Shown: positions 1 to 12,314 of the stretch, in pieces
Layout of the letters: every line of letters begins with the position of its first letter
How positions within the stretch are numbered: position 1 is the first letter of the stretch
DNA from: Malus domestica
Taxonomy: Eukaryota; Streptophyta; Magnoliopsida; Rosales; Rosaceae
Direction: 5' to 3'
Assembly (NCBI RefSeq): GCF_042453785.1
Contig: NC_091667.1
Span: 34,526,001 to 34,590,000, forward strand
DNA length: 64,000 nucleotides
Program-made: the position numbers and the translations under genes
The notes under the pieces: generated by a model
Database searches by the model: none
What the model saw: the letters and a program-made list of their open reading frames with translations, nothing else
What the model was told of the DNA's origin: nothing

Positions 1-1570
1 CTCATAAACCTAACGGGGAACGGTTTACTTGGACGGCAATAATCATTTGAACATCACTAACTAATGGCCCTAATTAGGATGGAAAGTAGCCACTTAGTAC
101 TACAATCTCATGTACAGTCTCATGGTATTTGATAGAGATTTTACCTTCTGCAAAAGTAGGAATAAAAACACTTAAAAATACTACAAGGTAGTTGTAGTAT
201 AAATGGCTCAAGTAAGGTCGTTTTCCGCAGGGATTGAATGAATAATTTGTATTTAAACTAATTCTTAATTAAATGTTTGAAAACAAAGTTTAAAAGAGGT
301 TGATTTAATGACCTAAAATATTAAAAACGAATTTAATTAAAAACAATTAAATAAATTGACAAAGTAAAGAAAACAAAAGAAAATAGTTTTGCAAAACAAA
401 TTGTAAAAGCCTAGGGTTCCGCCGTTTCCTCAACAATCCTATGTAAATTTATCAATACTTAATGAATTACCCATGCAACTTTGAATGTTAGGTTTTCCTA
501 ATGCATATTCTACTCGTGGTATTCAAGCTAGAACGTATATCAAACATGCAATTTGTCTGTGGTGTTCAGATCAAAAATAAACATGCATGACTCATTACAC
601 TTTGTGAAAACCCTTTGAAAAACCATGCAACCCCTAAGACGTGGTATTCATCCTAGGTGAAACTACAACTATTAATCACAAGAAGCAATACTCAATTCCC
701 CAGTGGTATTCCGACCGAATTGCATCCGATTACTTATCTAAACATCCTAATGGTAGCTAAGCATTAAGATATAGAGACTATTTAAAGTACAGTGATTAAA
801 AATTCAAAGTATACATGCATAATATCATAAGCAATTAAATAAAAACTACATATTCATGCTAAGGCTCAAGGCATCGTTCTAGCAAACGTAAATTAGTTAC
901 AAACAACCATAAAACAAAAGGAATTTATTAAAAATATGGATAGAAAACACCTTGAAAATAAACTTGAATCTTCAAAACCTAGCAAAGTATTGATGCGTGT
1001 GTTCCCCCCCCCCTCCTCCTTCTAATGGCTAAAAAGTCTTATTTATACTACTATAAAATAAAACCCTACCTTGAAAAAGTCTTAAAATAAACTAGGAAAC
1101 ATAATTAAATTATAAAACAGAAAATAAAAGGTTTCCTATTTAAACTACAATTTGGAGTTCACAGAAATTCAAACTTTTGACTGACCAAATAAACTCATTT
1201 GGTCCCAAAAGGTCTCTTTTGAAAGTTGGAGACGTCCCCTACAAATCCTCAGAATGAATTTTCCTCAAAATATGCCATCTTGACCTTCAAAATACCCAAA
1301 ACGTCTAGAAACGTCAATCTAGAAAAGTTGTGCACTGAGTCTTTATTTCATCGCCACAGTCAAACGGCTTGGTAGAAAAATCTAGAATTTTGATACAATC
1401 ATCTTGAAAGACTCACAAACATCCTCCAATTGGAATTACTCCAAAATTCATCCGTTTGGTTACTTTTTGCTCCAAAGGAAATCGAATGTCCTACATTGAA
1501 AATATATAATAAAGTATCAAATTTCTACCAAAATAACCAATAAATTAATACTAAGAATAGGGTAAAATAT
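1..1570. other. AT-rich repeat-like spacer, no gene
   Basis: No convincing reading frame. The stretch from about 200 to 1000, with a 'ggctcaagtaaggtcg' line and repeated 'gtggtattc' phrases, looks like the non-coding interior of a large non-autonomous LTR-element derivative as seen in many plant genomes. No terminal repeats could be paired inside the window, so the family and limits are open. Confidence 0.35.
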
Positions 1571-1737
1571 ATAGTATAATATCACTTCATAAGTATTCCT
1601 CTTCACTTAAAAGTGAGAGGTCTTAGATTCGAATCTCGTGGATGGCGAATTCAATACTAAATTAGGCTGCCAATTGTATGCCTTTGCCAAACTCCCCATC
1701 CCCTTAGTGTAAAAATATCGATGTACTAAAAAAAAAA
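1571..1737 (+). mobile_element. tRNA-derived SINE-like copy (family 2)
   Basis: Contains a B-box-like 'agattcgaatctcg', then the family tail 'ccccttagtgtaaaaatatcg' and an A-rich end near 1729-1737. Related copies occur at 8879-9022 (-), 10660-10828 (+), 15300-15440 (-) and 54367-54489 (+). The copies share head-to-tail order and an A/T tail, which is what makes a SINE more likely than a MITE. Confidence 0.55.
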
Positions 1738-2264
1738 TTAGGATGGAAAGCAATTAAGATTAAGGCACCATGTTCTATAAGTGAAAAGTTGTAGGGTTTA
1801 TATGTGATGAGCCTTGTTATTTAGTGAATAATATGTGAACCCTTATTAATACTTTAAAATAGTCATTATGTATTAAAAAAGAAGGATGTGATAATTGTAT
1901 TGAGGTGACAATACCGTTTTTATGATTTGTGCTTATTTGTAATTATGGAGAAGTTTGTTGGTGTTGGTTGTCACTCCGTATGTGGTATCAGTATTCACTC
2001 ATCTTACACATTTTTTTTTATTGAAACCATGACGGTACAAATGAGATTTGATTGATAACTCATCTTACACGTGTGATTTATTAATATGACGTTCTATGTC
2101 TATAATATATGGCACTCCAAAATTTCTCGTAATTTTTCTTATGAGTAGAAATAGGAAGCATAAATACTAGATGCAAAACCTAGGCATGATAACCTTTTTA
2201 CCAATTAAGGGCGTACATAAAACTCAAAGTAGAAAGGATAACATAAACAAAACATATACTCACA

Positions 2265-2450
2265 CACTACCAAAAAAACCCCTTGCAACACAAAGTAATT
2301 TTGTCGAGCAAAAGTAGTCACTCAAAGGTTTATTGTCAAAAATTAAAAACCGCTGAACAATGATATTTTGCTCAATAGAAAGTCCGATGACCATTTTGTC
2401 ATGCAAAACTGCTTTGACCAACTACACTCGACGAACAACACATGCAACCC
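2265..2450 (+). other. possible CACTA-type terminus
   Basis: Begins 'cactaccaaaaaaacccc', the usual look of a CACTA terminus, followed by short subterminal motifs such as 'tcgagcaaaa' and 'tcgacgaa'. No partner inverted end was found, so this is at most a fragment. Confidence 0.25.
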
Positions 2451-2619
2451 CAATAAATACCCAACTCCTTCACTCCACACCCCGTCGCCGGCGGAATCAC
2501 ACCTAATTCTTGCCGCCGACTAAACCTTCCTCTTTCACATGTTTTCTCCTCATCAAAATAGTTGCATCATTAAATGGAGCAAAGAATTTAATATACCCCA
2601 TAAAAAAGAAAAGGGAATT

Positions 2620-5107
2620 TCAAGTACTTTCAGCTCCATTCACAGTTTTGATATATTTCCCTTCCCACTTCCGGACACTATTTGTTGCTTGCTCCACCTG
2701 CAATTTGAACAGAGGAAACAAAATTACAAGTAAAACCTGTTTCTTTTTACATGTAATTAAGTTTTTTTCAAATCTCATATGAACTAGCAATGAAATGAAG
2801 TAACCAAAGTTGAAGAGATTTAAAATAAAGCACTAATTAATTACCTCTTTGTTCCAATTAGTTTTGTAAAGTATGATTAGCAGAAGTATGGTTTGGAGAG
2901 TAATTCCACATATCATCCTCAGTCCCTACAATGTTAATCACATAACTCATCAATTAAAATTGGAATTAACCTGGCATCATTCAAAGTAAAGAAATAATAT
3001 ATTTACCATGACTCCCAAATTTGCAACATGGCAAAGAACGTATCCAAGAAGAAGTTCAAAAAGGTAGTAGCAACCAAAGTTTATATAAGCTACCATTCCC
3101 TGCCATCCACCTCCAATTGCAACACCTTGAAGAACAAAAACATGGCATCATATATATTATGCTTGCGCAATCACACACAACATAGATTTTGAGCACACAA
3201 CATTTGTTCTTTGTTATATATATTAAGTATAACATGCAAACACATAGTGATTTGTTAAATAGATACATGATATTATTGGTTGGACACTCTTGAGCACCAT
3301 AGTTATACCAAGAACATGCAAGCTTAGTGACCGCTTGTCGCAGCTCCTTGTCACTTGTGAAAAGTAAGGTAATATCATCTTTGGTTATTAAAATAATAAT
3401 CATGAAAAGAATCCCAATTAAGAGATATTGAAATACTGTCACATAAACAACATATTTGGCTGCTCTAGGGCATCTTGATCCAAGCTCATTAGAAACACGA
3501 ACAATACATAAGACAATAAAGATGTTATAAATAATCCAAAATAGTAAGAGAGAATTGCATACCAGAGAACTGCTAATCCAATGTTTCACCTTATTGCAGC
3601 ATTTAATCCAACGAACAACATTCCTTCCCACCCGTTGATGTTCATGCTAAAGGAAACCCGAAAGGGGGAAAATGCTATTAGAAATCAAAGGCTCATGGAC
3701 CATGAAAAAGGGAAATTACTTACATTGGATACATCATTGTAGCGGTATTAATTCCAAACTAATAACTTATTGTCATATGTTTAAATTTTTCTACACCATA
3801 TTATATTATTGACTTAGAATATCATTAGAGTATCGTTCCCGGTGTGTAATAGGAAGGGTAATGGGGGCAAAAACTAAGATGGTTAATTACCAAATAGAAA
3901 GGGAACCAACGGCTATAACTGCATCAGAAAGACTGCTTGTGAGAATGAGAAGACTCATCAAGTACCAAATTTCCAAGCATAGCATGACAGCTGAGGCAAG
4001 AGAAAGTCTGACAAATGCCCAAATCTCATTGAATGCAAGCCATGAAAATCCAGTCCAACCCTCTTTGCACCAACCCGTAATATACGCAACCTGTGCAATT
4101 ACAATCCCCCATCTTGTGAGGTTAAATGACACAACTGCCTCCAATGCGCCGCAATCAAACACATACATGAAGAGCGCTAGCATTCCAATGTGCATGACCG
4201 GGGCCAAGACTGCAATCCGTGCCAGCACCTTCACATTCCTCTGAGCCTGGAGGAACTTCTGAGCTGGGAAGGAAAGTTATGGAAAGTTAGAATAATTGGG
4301 GGATTATTTGGAGGGTATACTTTCCGGCTTCATTCGCTATGTCGTCTTCTTGGCCTAGCCACTTCAGAATCGGCGGCATGAGTAAGAAGCAGGTTACGAA
4401 TAAGATTATCCATGAGCGTTGCATGTAGATCCCAAGCATGTGAATTTGTCCAGCACCAAATGCTTGTCCACACAGGGTCTCCAAAGCACTCCCCATCCCA
4501 AGCTAGAAAATCATTTCACATCGAACAAATAAGATTTCGTATTCAATATATTAACAATATGATAATATAACATATATATGATATACTATTGAGACTTTAG
4601 ATTTAGTATTACTTTCATTGTTAGTTATGTGGTATTGTACATCAATGTTCTCTTACCAGATATATGTAGTACACTACTATTTTGACGTGTAACATATGTT
4701 TCAATATAAAAATGTACCCCAATTACAACAATAGTTATGATGAACGGTCTAATAACATGGTATGCTTATTTAAGATAAGAAGAATTAAGGGGAAGAAGAT
4801 TAAGTACCATGAACCCATATGTGAAGGTGGAAATGACGGCTAGAGAAAAGATGGCAGAAAGCACAACAGTTCCGAGATGTCCGGAAAAGAGCATGATGAC
4901 TGCGTTAGTCCCATACATACACATGATAGTGATAACTGCCGAACCTCCTATTTGCCACAACTTCACCGTCTCTATCCAAAACATACGCCAGAGCGCATCA
5001 AAGCTCCTCACGGGCGCATAGTCTTCAGTCTCACCTTCGTACATAGGATGCTTACTGCTCAACTCGGCCGTGCTGCCGGCAGCTGTGTCGAGTAGCGGCT
5101 CCTCCAT
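2620..5107 (-). pseudogene. MATE efflux transporter (DETOXIFICATION 33/34/35-like), broken
   Basis: Seven exon-like blocks: 4808-5107, 3891-4502, 3590-3646, about 3267-3503, 3007-3125, 2845-2925, 2620-2697. The first starts with MEEPLLD and runs into a membrane segment. Later blocks hold MATE signatures: GSALETLCGQAFGAGQ, SICMNINGWEG (rebuilt exactly across a splice), VRVSNELGS and VAIGGGWQGMVAY. Family members are about 490 residues with 12 membrane helices and export flavonoids, alkaloids or other organic solutes with H+ exchange, at tonoplast or plasma membrane. Breaks: after PQLF (about 4270-4290) a near-tandem 'taactttcc' duplication brings a stop and a frame change before FPAQKFLQAQ; the acceptor expected before VRVSNELG (about 3504) reads AT rather than AG; the frame shifts again near 3310 between VTKLA and TMVLKSVQP; and GLRMICGI looks about two residues short. 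I infer a recent pseudogene. A mis-assembled or allelic copy is the alternative. Confidence 0.8.
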
Positions 5108-6061
5108 TTAGTTAGGCGTAAGATCTTAGTTTGAGAGTTTGGTACCTAATTGTATATGTGGTTTACAGTAGCTTTTCTTTATTGCTCCTCTCCCCAGGGT
5201 GTTCACAGTCGCACAAACATGCGTTGTCGATCATGATCGAATTGCCGACTTATATAATGTATAAAATACAGTGTTGTAAACTTGGGGCTCACGTGATGAC
5301 TTTAGATTGCCACATACTATCAGAACAATTTAAGAAAGACATCACATCATGCGTTGGTAGGTTTTGGTCTTCCAACTTTTATATTTTATATTACTGGCAA
5401 CTAGGAAAGGGGTTGAATGAAGAAATGCTAGTTGGTCATTAGCCTATAAAAACGTGAGCAGCAAGCGTTCCAATGACAGAGGAAAAATATTAGTGAGCTA
5501 TGCCAAGATTAGAGAGACGAGAGAAAAATAATTGAAAGTAAATTTTTGTATTCTTATTATTTCAAATAATAAAAGAAATTATTGTTGTTGATCCCGTAAT
5601 GTAAGCACACTTGTCAAACTCATAAATATAATGTCTTATTTATTTTATATATCACTGCACATATATTGTATATTTCACAACATAGAAGAATTTTAACTAA
5701 TCTTAAAATTAATTATAATTGAATCTAGCTAGTATTTCAATTTTCTGTTCTCACATCAAGTGAATTAATGCGACGCCAACTACTTATTTGGTCAATCTAT
5801 AATTTAATCTTGTGATATGAATTGTTCATATTATAAAGTCTTCAATCAAATGTCATCCATTCAATATCTTTTGTTAAACTAAGCCATAGCCTACCGTTGC
5901 CTACTTTCATGGAATATGATATTAACGGACAGGAAAAATCTGAAGATGGAAAGACAAGCAAATGAAAGCAAAGTCGATAATATCATAGTAGTGCGGCACA
6001 AAGAGAGAGAAGTCAAAAGCAAGGATCATGAGGCGGGAGGCAGTAGGAAGAGGAATCCTTC
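5108..6061. other. spacer upstream of the MATE locus
   Basis: AT-rich with only short shadow frames. No RNA gene, repeat pair or coding segment was recognised. Confidence 0.5.
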
Positions 6062-6267
6062 AAGCCTGTTTGGTGAGTTGGTTGGTATAAAGTTGTGACC
6101 AAGTAAAATAGGCTTGACTCAAGTTCGTTGTTTGTTGTGTTAAAATGTAAGATACACAAGATTAGATATGATGAGTTATGAATCCACAATAGAGTGAGTT
6201 ATTTAACCCGTCCATATACACAGGCTACAAATTTCAGTCTCATCCAACCCACCAAACAATCCCTCTA
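6062..6267. mobile_element. MITE with imperfect terminal inverted repeats, ~205 bp
   Basis: The left end 'cctgtttggtgagttgg' is matched, inverted, by the right end 'ccaacccaccaaacaatccc'. The interior holds no frame. 'gtttggtgggttgg' ends are typical of PIF/Harbinger-like MITEs in Rosaceae. Target duplication not clear. Confidence 0.6.
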
Positions 6268-7812
6268 AACCTAACCAAGCAGTCCTAACCCATGCCTATG
6301 ATCGTCTGCTAGGTTGGAATTTACTGTTTGATTTTAATTATGTTTTATGGATCTCATGATCCATTATCTTATACAAAAACCAAGTTTTATCTTCTTAAGT
6401 GAGATCGGCTTGATCCATTATATTATACATGAAATATATTCTGCTTGAGCCATTTCATGAAACCATTCATAAATGCATGTTACCCATGTCCATGCAATGT
6501 TGCGGGTGAGAGTAATCAAACTCAAAATCTCGGGTACAAAGGAACATAGTCTAAACCATTTAAGTTTTGAGGTAGAAACTTTGAAACTAATCTTTAGTGT
6601 GTATGCCATGTAATTCTGTCAATTACTTGTCTTGCATTGACACGTATAATGCGGAACGTGTAAGAAGATTATTTGTTTCATATGAAGTAAAGAAGCAGCA
6701 AATTACACAATCTCAGCCTAATTACACAATTTAGGCCTAGTAACACAACCATCACCCTATTACTTAATCAAGTCCTAATTACATAGCTTACTCATAATCA
6801 CATAACCAAAGCTTAATTACAGACTAGAGAACTTCAGTCAGGTCATTGTGGTAACCAATTGGCCCAAACAAAGGAAATGATGCTCGGTTTCTTGCCTCAG
6901 TCTACGGCCCATAAAATGTTGGGCCAAAAATTGATGGCTGTTTTCTGGGCTCTTTAGGTCAGCCAGGGTCCATGGACCATAAAATTTGGTGGCACAACTC
7001 ATTGGCCCATTTCAAGTTAGCAGCATCCGATCTTCATTTTGTTGAACGAGACTCCACACACAGATTCAAAGACGATATATATTTGTAATGAAATCAAAGC
7101 TAAATTGTAGCAAATTGTAGTTTTTTTGCGGTATTTTAACGACCCGGTGTAAAAATGGTTTGTTGAATAAAACAATTCAAATTTTAAAAAGAAAATTAGG
7201 AAAAAAAACACTAAACAGAAATGGCTTGCAAATTACATTTAACAGGGTATCTTAACTAGGGAGTGACCCATCATTTCCACTGAGTGTTGCTGACGTGGGA
7301 CGTGCACTGACAACGTAGAGTGCAAATAAGTGGAGGATATGTGGTTAAAAGCGAATCTAACCCATGAATCGAACGGTTTTGATTCGATCTCTCAATTCTA
7401 GTTGCTTCAGTCTCCGAGAAGCAGATGTGATTGTTGCTGCAGTTTGGGTGTTGTGTTCCGCCCTTTCTATTCGTTCAGTTCCTCATCTGTCATAGCCCGT
7501 CCGGTAGCTTTGATGGAAGAAATTCAGAGAAAATCTATTTCCATCATTGTATGGCCTTGATTAATACAAAAATTACCACAACATTGACATAGTATGACAT
7601 TTTACATTGTTCTAAATTCACGTCCATGAGATTGGAACACGGTGTAAGGGGGTGAATATACTACTATGTCTAACATGCCGTATTCTGAATGCAAAATATT
7701 GTTATTTTGAAAACATCAAAACGTTGATCACCTTCAATTAACAGCTATTTTATTGAATGAAAAAATAAAATTAATACCATACAATTTTGATTAACCACAT
7801 GTGTGAGTCATA
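6268..7812. other. spacer, nothing recognised
   Basis: Includes a degenerate run of 'taattacacaa'-like phrases (about 6700-6830) and a GC-richer patch (7400-7550) with a short frame (atggaagaaattcag) and no recognisable domain. Part of that patch resembles 8205-8240. Confidence 0.4.
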
Positions 7813-7990
7813 GGAGGCGAGTTTTGGTGTAATGGACATGTTGTTCCTTTGTGACTAAAAGGTCACGAGTTCGAGTCATAAAAATAGTCCCTTTGCAAAG
7901 CCAAGGTATGACTGCGTATGAAAGACATTCCCCTTTCTTGTTCCTTACAAAGTGAAGACCATTGTGACCTTAGGATCGCCCTTTTTACAC
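7813..7990 (+). mobile_element. Au-like SINE
   Basis: tRNA-derived head with A-box-like 'ttttggtgtaatgg' and B box 'cacgagttcgagtc', then the Au-family body 'ttgcaaagccaaggtatgac', 'gaaagacattcccc' and the end 'cgccctttttac'. Flanks 'tgtgagtcatag' and 'cgtgagttatag' look like a diverged target-site duplication. Copied into DNA by LINE machinery; no coding capacity. The second copy is at 46681-46855. Confidence 0.8.
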
Positions 7991-7999
7991 GTGAGTTAT

Positions 8000-8878
8000 A
8001 GAATTTGTTTCTGTAGCAGCTCCTAATTTTGTAAAAAAAATAAGAATTAAAAATTAAAATGTAGCTCTCCATTGCACATGACTCATTTCAAAATAAGAAA
8101 AAGATTGCTAGTGGTTGAAGGGAAATACTTAATTACAATAAACACTGTAATTAATCACAATGACCGGCTATAGCAGGTGAGGAACTAAGCGAATAGAAAA
8201 AGTGGAAGAGATCCAGAGAAGATCTCTTTCCTGAGTTATTTAGGCAAACAAGGTTTAACCTGCTCTTGCATGGTAAACGGTATGCTTTGAAAACTTGGTT
8301 TTGACGAGAAATTACATGCAATTGGAACGTCCAAATGACAATGTCTCCAAACATAATATCACGTTGTCAATGACCAAGTTATGGGACACGACGGTGCTTG
8401 ATAAATGTAGAATATCAACAGCTAGACGTACTGATTGCATTCAAGTTTATTTCCCTCCTCTCGTTTTGGTCTCTCTGAGACAGTCACTTCCTATTCAGTC
8501 ATCGCTTTCTGGTCACCGTAAGGCTTTAAAGACGTGGTTATGAAACTCATAACGGCAAAAACTGAAATGGGTGACCCTAGTGACAGCTATATATAAAAGG
8601 GCCAAAGAAAATAAATATATAAAAGGAAGCAAATAGTTTTCGCATTTGGCCATAATCATCAACTAATTTTATGGAAACTACTATGATGTGGCTCAGTAGT
8701 TGGGGATGAATTTCATGCTCGTATTCCACACGGCATGTATGTTTCAGGTTCGATGGTAGCCAAAGGGAGACTGAAATGCCTGTGTAAGACTTTCTAGCTC
8801 CCAAAAAGATGGATTGCGTAACAAAGCCGCCAAGTAGTCCCCTTTTGAAGTAGTGCATCAACTAATTTTATGGATATT
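8000..8878. other. spacer, nothing recognised
   Basis: No gene or repeat pair supported. Short frames here lack any domain signature. Confidence 0.4.
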
Positions 8879-9022
8879 GTTTTTTTTTTTTTAACAAACG
8901 ATATTATTTACACTAAGGAGGAGGGGGTGGGCTTAGACACACAATGGGCTAGCAATATTATGGTTCAAATTCGCATTTGCCAAGAATCGAACATAAAACT
9001 TCTTACTACCACTATATCGTAG
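8879..9022 (-). mobile_element. tRNA-derived SINE-like copy (family 2)
   Basis: On the minus strand it reads from 'ctacgatatagtggtag' (A-box region) through 'tgttcgattcttgg' (B-box-like) to 'cttagtgtaaataatatcg' and an A tail, seen as T at 8879-8892. Best preserved of the five copies. Confidence 0.65.
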
Positions 9023-9112
9023 TACTATGTAGCAAACTATATTATCTACGCTTTATATAATTGTTAAGTGCACAATTAAAGCATTGATCAAATTGATTCA
9101 ACATCATAAAAT

Positions 9113-10260
9113 GGTAAATTACATTTTACCACATCAGGTTTGGGATCGATTTCAATTCTTTACAATATCTTTAAAACATTTCACTTTCATACCCCTAAGT
9201 ACTATTTTATTTCAGTATAATATATCTGTTACATTTTCTATCAATTGATCCGTTAAAAACTGACGTGTTGCCACATTTGTGCACATGGCAAAAATAATAA
9301 TTTTTTATTACCCTATTGGAAAAACAAAAAAAAAAAACAAAAAAACAAAAATTGAAAACCCATAATCTTCATCCCCTACCTCCCTCCCTCCCTGCACCTT
9401 TCATCCCTCCCTCTCCACGCCCCTTCCTCCCTCCTTGCACCTTCATCCCTTCCTCACCATGGACCAAACATTGCAAATCCCTACAATTACACGTGCCATG
9501 GCTTGAAACAAAACCCAGCATATCCAAATCCAAAAACCGATTAAAAAATAAAAAAAATAAAAAAAAGTTGAAACCCATTCCCCCAACCCTCCTCCACTCT
9601 CCTCACTCACTCTCTCAAACCCCAAACCCCCAAATCCAAAAACCATTTCACCCGCCATAGTCTCACAGCTCCCACCACCACCAACAATGGCAGTGACCGA
9701 CTTCTTCGTCGACTAGATCACGACGGAGCTCCTGAAAAGTTTATTCGTCATCTCCCACAAGTAATGCCACAACAGAGGAACCGCCGAGGAACTCAAAACC
9801 TCAGTTGAGCAGCTCTTCCCTATAATCCAAGAAATCAAGTACTCTGGCATCGAGCTACCGGCCAAACGGCAGTTCCAGGTCGACCGCATGTCGGAAGTTC
9901 TCCAAAACGGCCTCGACCACATGATTTTTGGGAGGGAGGATTTGTGGGATTGGGTTGCAGGTAATGGGGGAGGCTAGGGAGGGAGAAGAGGGGTGGGGTT
10001 TTGGGTTTTCAAGGTTTTTTTTTTTTTTTTCAATAAGGTAATAAATAAATAAAAATTGCCACGTGGCATAAATTTGGCAGTCAAATGACACAAATGTGTC
10101 AGTCATGTCATCTTTTAACGGATCAATAGATGGAAAATGTAACGGATATATTATATTGAAATAAAATAGTACTTAAGGTATGAAAGTGAAATTTTTTAAA
10201 GATATTATAAGGAATTGAAATCGATCACAAACCTAAAATGATAAAGTGTATAATTTATTC
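9113..10260. mobile_element. Pack-MULE-like DNA transposon, 1.15 kb, long TIRs
   Basis: Terminal inverted repeats of roughly 150-200 bp: the left arm (9113-9310) and the inverted right arm (10025-10260) share 'gatcgatttcaattc', 'tttcactttcatacc' and 'agtactattttatttca' in the same order. Long TIRs enclosing unrelated sequence are the mark of Mutator-like elements. Possible 9-bp target copies 'tcataaaat' / 'taataaaaa' are imperfect. There is no transposase, so it is non-autonomous. The interior includes a gene-derived segment (see 9687-9924) preceded by a C/T-rich tract. Confidence 0.75.
9687..9924 (+). pseudogene. captured RPW8-domain (RNL resistance protein) N-terminus
   Basis: Starting at ATG 9687 the frame reads MAVTDFFVD, a stop, ITTELLKSLFVISHK, a stop, then TAEELKTSVEQLFPIIQEIK, YSGIELPAKRQFQVDRMSE and VLQNGLDH. 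This matches the N-terminal RPW8 (CC-R) coiled domain of ADR1/NRG1-class helper NLRs, whose members usually start MAVTDFF and contain 'QEIKYSGVELP'. Only about 80 residues are present, with no NB-ARC or LRR, lying between the TIRs of a DNA transposon. Two in-frame stops make it non-functional as protein. I infer capture of exon 1 of a host RNL gene, since the upstream C/T-rich stretch could be its leader. Confidence 0.75.
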
Positions 10261-10659
10261 TAATAAAAATCAAAATTGTAATTTGCAACGACCAAGCATT
10301 CACAACCAAAATCCTCGTGAGCAGACAATAACGTGTGGTCCGTCGAAATGGACTGACTGGTTCATGCGTACAGATTTTGGGGTTTTTTCTTTTTGGTGTT
10401 GACAATGTGATGAGCTCTATAGCTATTTTATATTTGATGTGGTCCTGAAACTTGATGATATGACATTGGACGAATATATAATATACATTTAATTTCTCTA
10501 ATTAAATAATAGATCGTTATTTAGTTTTGCGTTCTAATGATATTTTTTTTAGGATGTGCTATTCACACACATTTATTAATTTTTATCCGTTGATCTTCTT
10601 CAATTCATTCGATCCGACAGTTGAAAACAAAAAAAATGTGAGAAAAGTAAAAAGGGGCA

Positions 10660-10828
10660 CACCCCTTCCTCTTAACTTTTATGTGAGATGTCTTAAATTT
10701 AATTATTGTCAAATGTCAATTTAAATCATATTATTCGAATTTGAATTATATTATTGTAAGCTCATTATGAGATTTAACATTCTCCTACCCTTTAGTAGGT
10801 ATAATATCGTTTGTTAAGAAAAAATAAT
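10660..10828 (+). mobile_element. degenerate SINE-like copy (family 2)
   Basis: Follows the family order: 'gtgagatgtctta', 'ttgaattatattattgtaag', 'ctcattatgag', 'ggtataatatcgtttgttaa' and an A-rich end. More diverged than the 8879-9022 copy. Confidence 0.5.
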
Positions 10829-12267
10829 AGAACAAATTTAATTCGTTTTTATTACATAATATTTAGTGCGAAAGTTGCCCAAGTGCATGGGCTTACGGCC
10901 GAAATCGTCCCTAGTAGAGGGGTTGAAGAAGGAAAGAAATGTTCAACGAACCTAGAAGGCTAGATGCTAGGCTAAAATTGAGCATGAGATTTGAACGAGC
11001 AACCGACATAGTGGTGGTAAATCGTGATCATCACATCTCATGCTAATAATATAAAGATATGTATAAGTTTATCTTTGCATATTCTTTTAATATTGGCACT
11101 GAACACCACAATAGTGTTATACTCATTCTCAACATCCACCGTATTTATAGTGGACCAGTACTTCTAAATTCTAACACAATATTGAAAAGTACTTATAAGT
11201 TATATCTCCTCATTTTTATTATAAAACTCAATCTTAAGCTATCAAAGTTGATGCCGAAACGGAATGATAACACTAGCTAGCAAGATAATGGAATCCAAAC
11301 TTTATTGCATAACTGAGAATGATTTAGTCTAGCAAACGCAACAGCAACAAAATTAACCATTCGTTATTAAATGGAATATAGTTAATAACCGCTTCTATCG
11401 ATACTCCTTTATGTTTTTCTTGTATTAAACAGGTTTTCATTTATTTTTCATCAGGATAATTTGATTATTATTTTTATTATGTTTGAGTGTCGTGGCCTTG
11501 AATCGAAATATTTAACGAGGAAAACGAATAAGAGTATCAAACTTGATATTATATAAAATGATTACTTTAACTATATATATATATATTAAACGAGGAAAAC
11601 GAATAATATGAAACCTTTACACTCATGCGTGTGATGTGTACATCAGTTTAATACTAATTAATAACACACTTACCATCATACCACACTCAATGCTTTTAAT
11701 ATATATTATTACTAAAACGGTGTTAATAAAATTTTTATATGGGTTTTGATATTTGAATTTTGTGAAACTAATTAATATTACTTATCAAATATTTGATAAA
11801 ATTGCATGCAATATTTGATCTGAAACTAATGTTTTGACGAGTCGCTCACGCATAATAAGACGGCTCTTAACCGTTGATGCGTATAAAACTTAGGAATGCA
11901 TTAATCGCTTCGACATATAAGATGTATGAAGAATCACAATTAATATAATAAATATGAGTAGTGTTTATTGTTTGTGGTGCATTTTGGGATGAGAAATGTC
12001 AATGAGACTTCCTTAAATACGAGACTCTCTATCACCTCATGTTTTTATCACAATGTTTCATAATTCGACGTTAAACTTCGAGATGGTAGAGAATCTCCTT
12101 AAGAAAAGAAATGCTAAGGGGACTCTCTCAAAGTAGGACTCTTCATGAACTTTCTGCTACATCACATTTTCATGTAAATTTTCATGCTAATATTATAAAA
12201 TATTATGCAAAAACCTTGAAATGACATAAAATTTATAGAGAGTTTCACTTTTGAAAGAGTGCGTTTC

Positions 12268-12270
<3 letters not shown>

Positions 12271-12311
<41 letters not shown>
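12271..12311. repeat. (TA)n microsatellite, ~41 bp
   Basis: Uninterrupted alternating T and A, about 20 units. Likely length-polymorphic. Confidence 0.95.

Positions 12312-12314
<3 letters not shown>

Noticed and set aside
7813-7990. tRNA gene suggested by A/B boxes
   Set aside because: No cloverleaf or acceptor stem; the body and 3' end match an Au-type SINE.
9316-9660. Pro/Lys-rich plus-strand frame of 114 codons
   Set aside because: Low-complexity C/T and A runs inside the DNA transposon; no domain and no homology recognised.
9687-9924. A live resistance gene
   Set aside because: Only the N-terminal fragment is present, with in-frame stops, between transposon ends.
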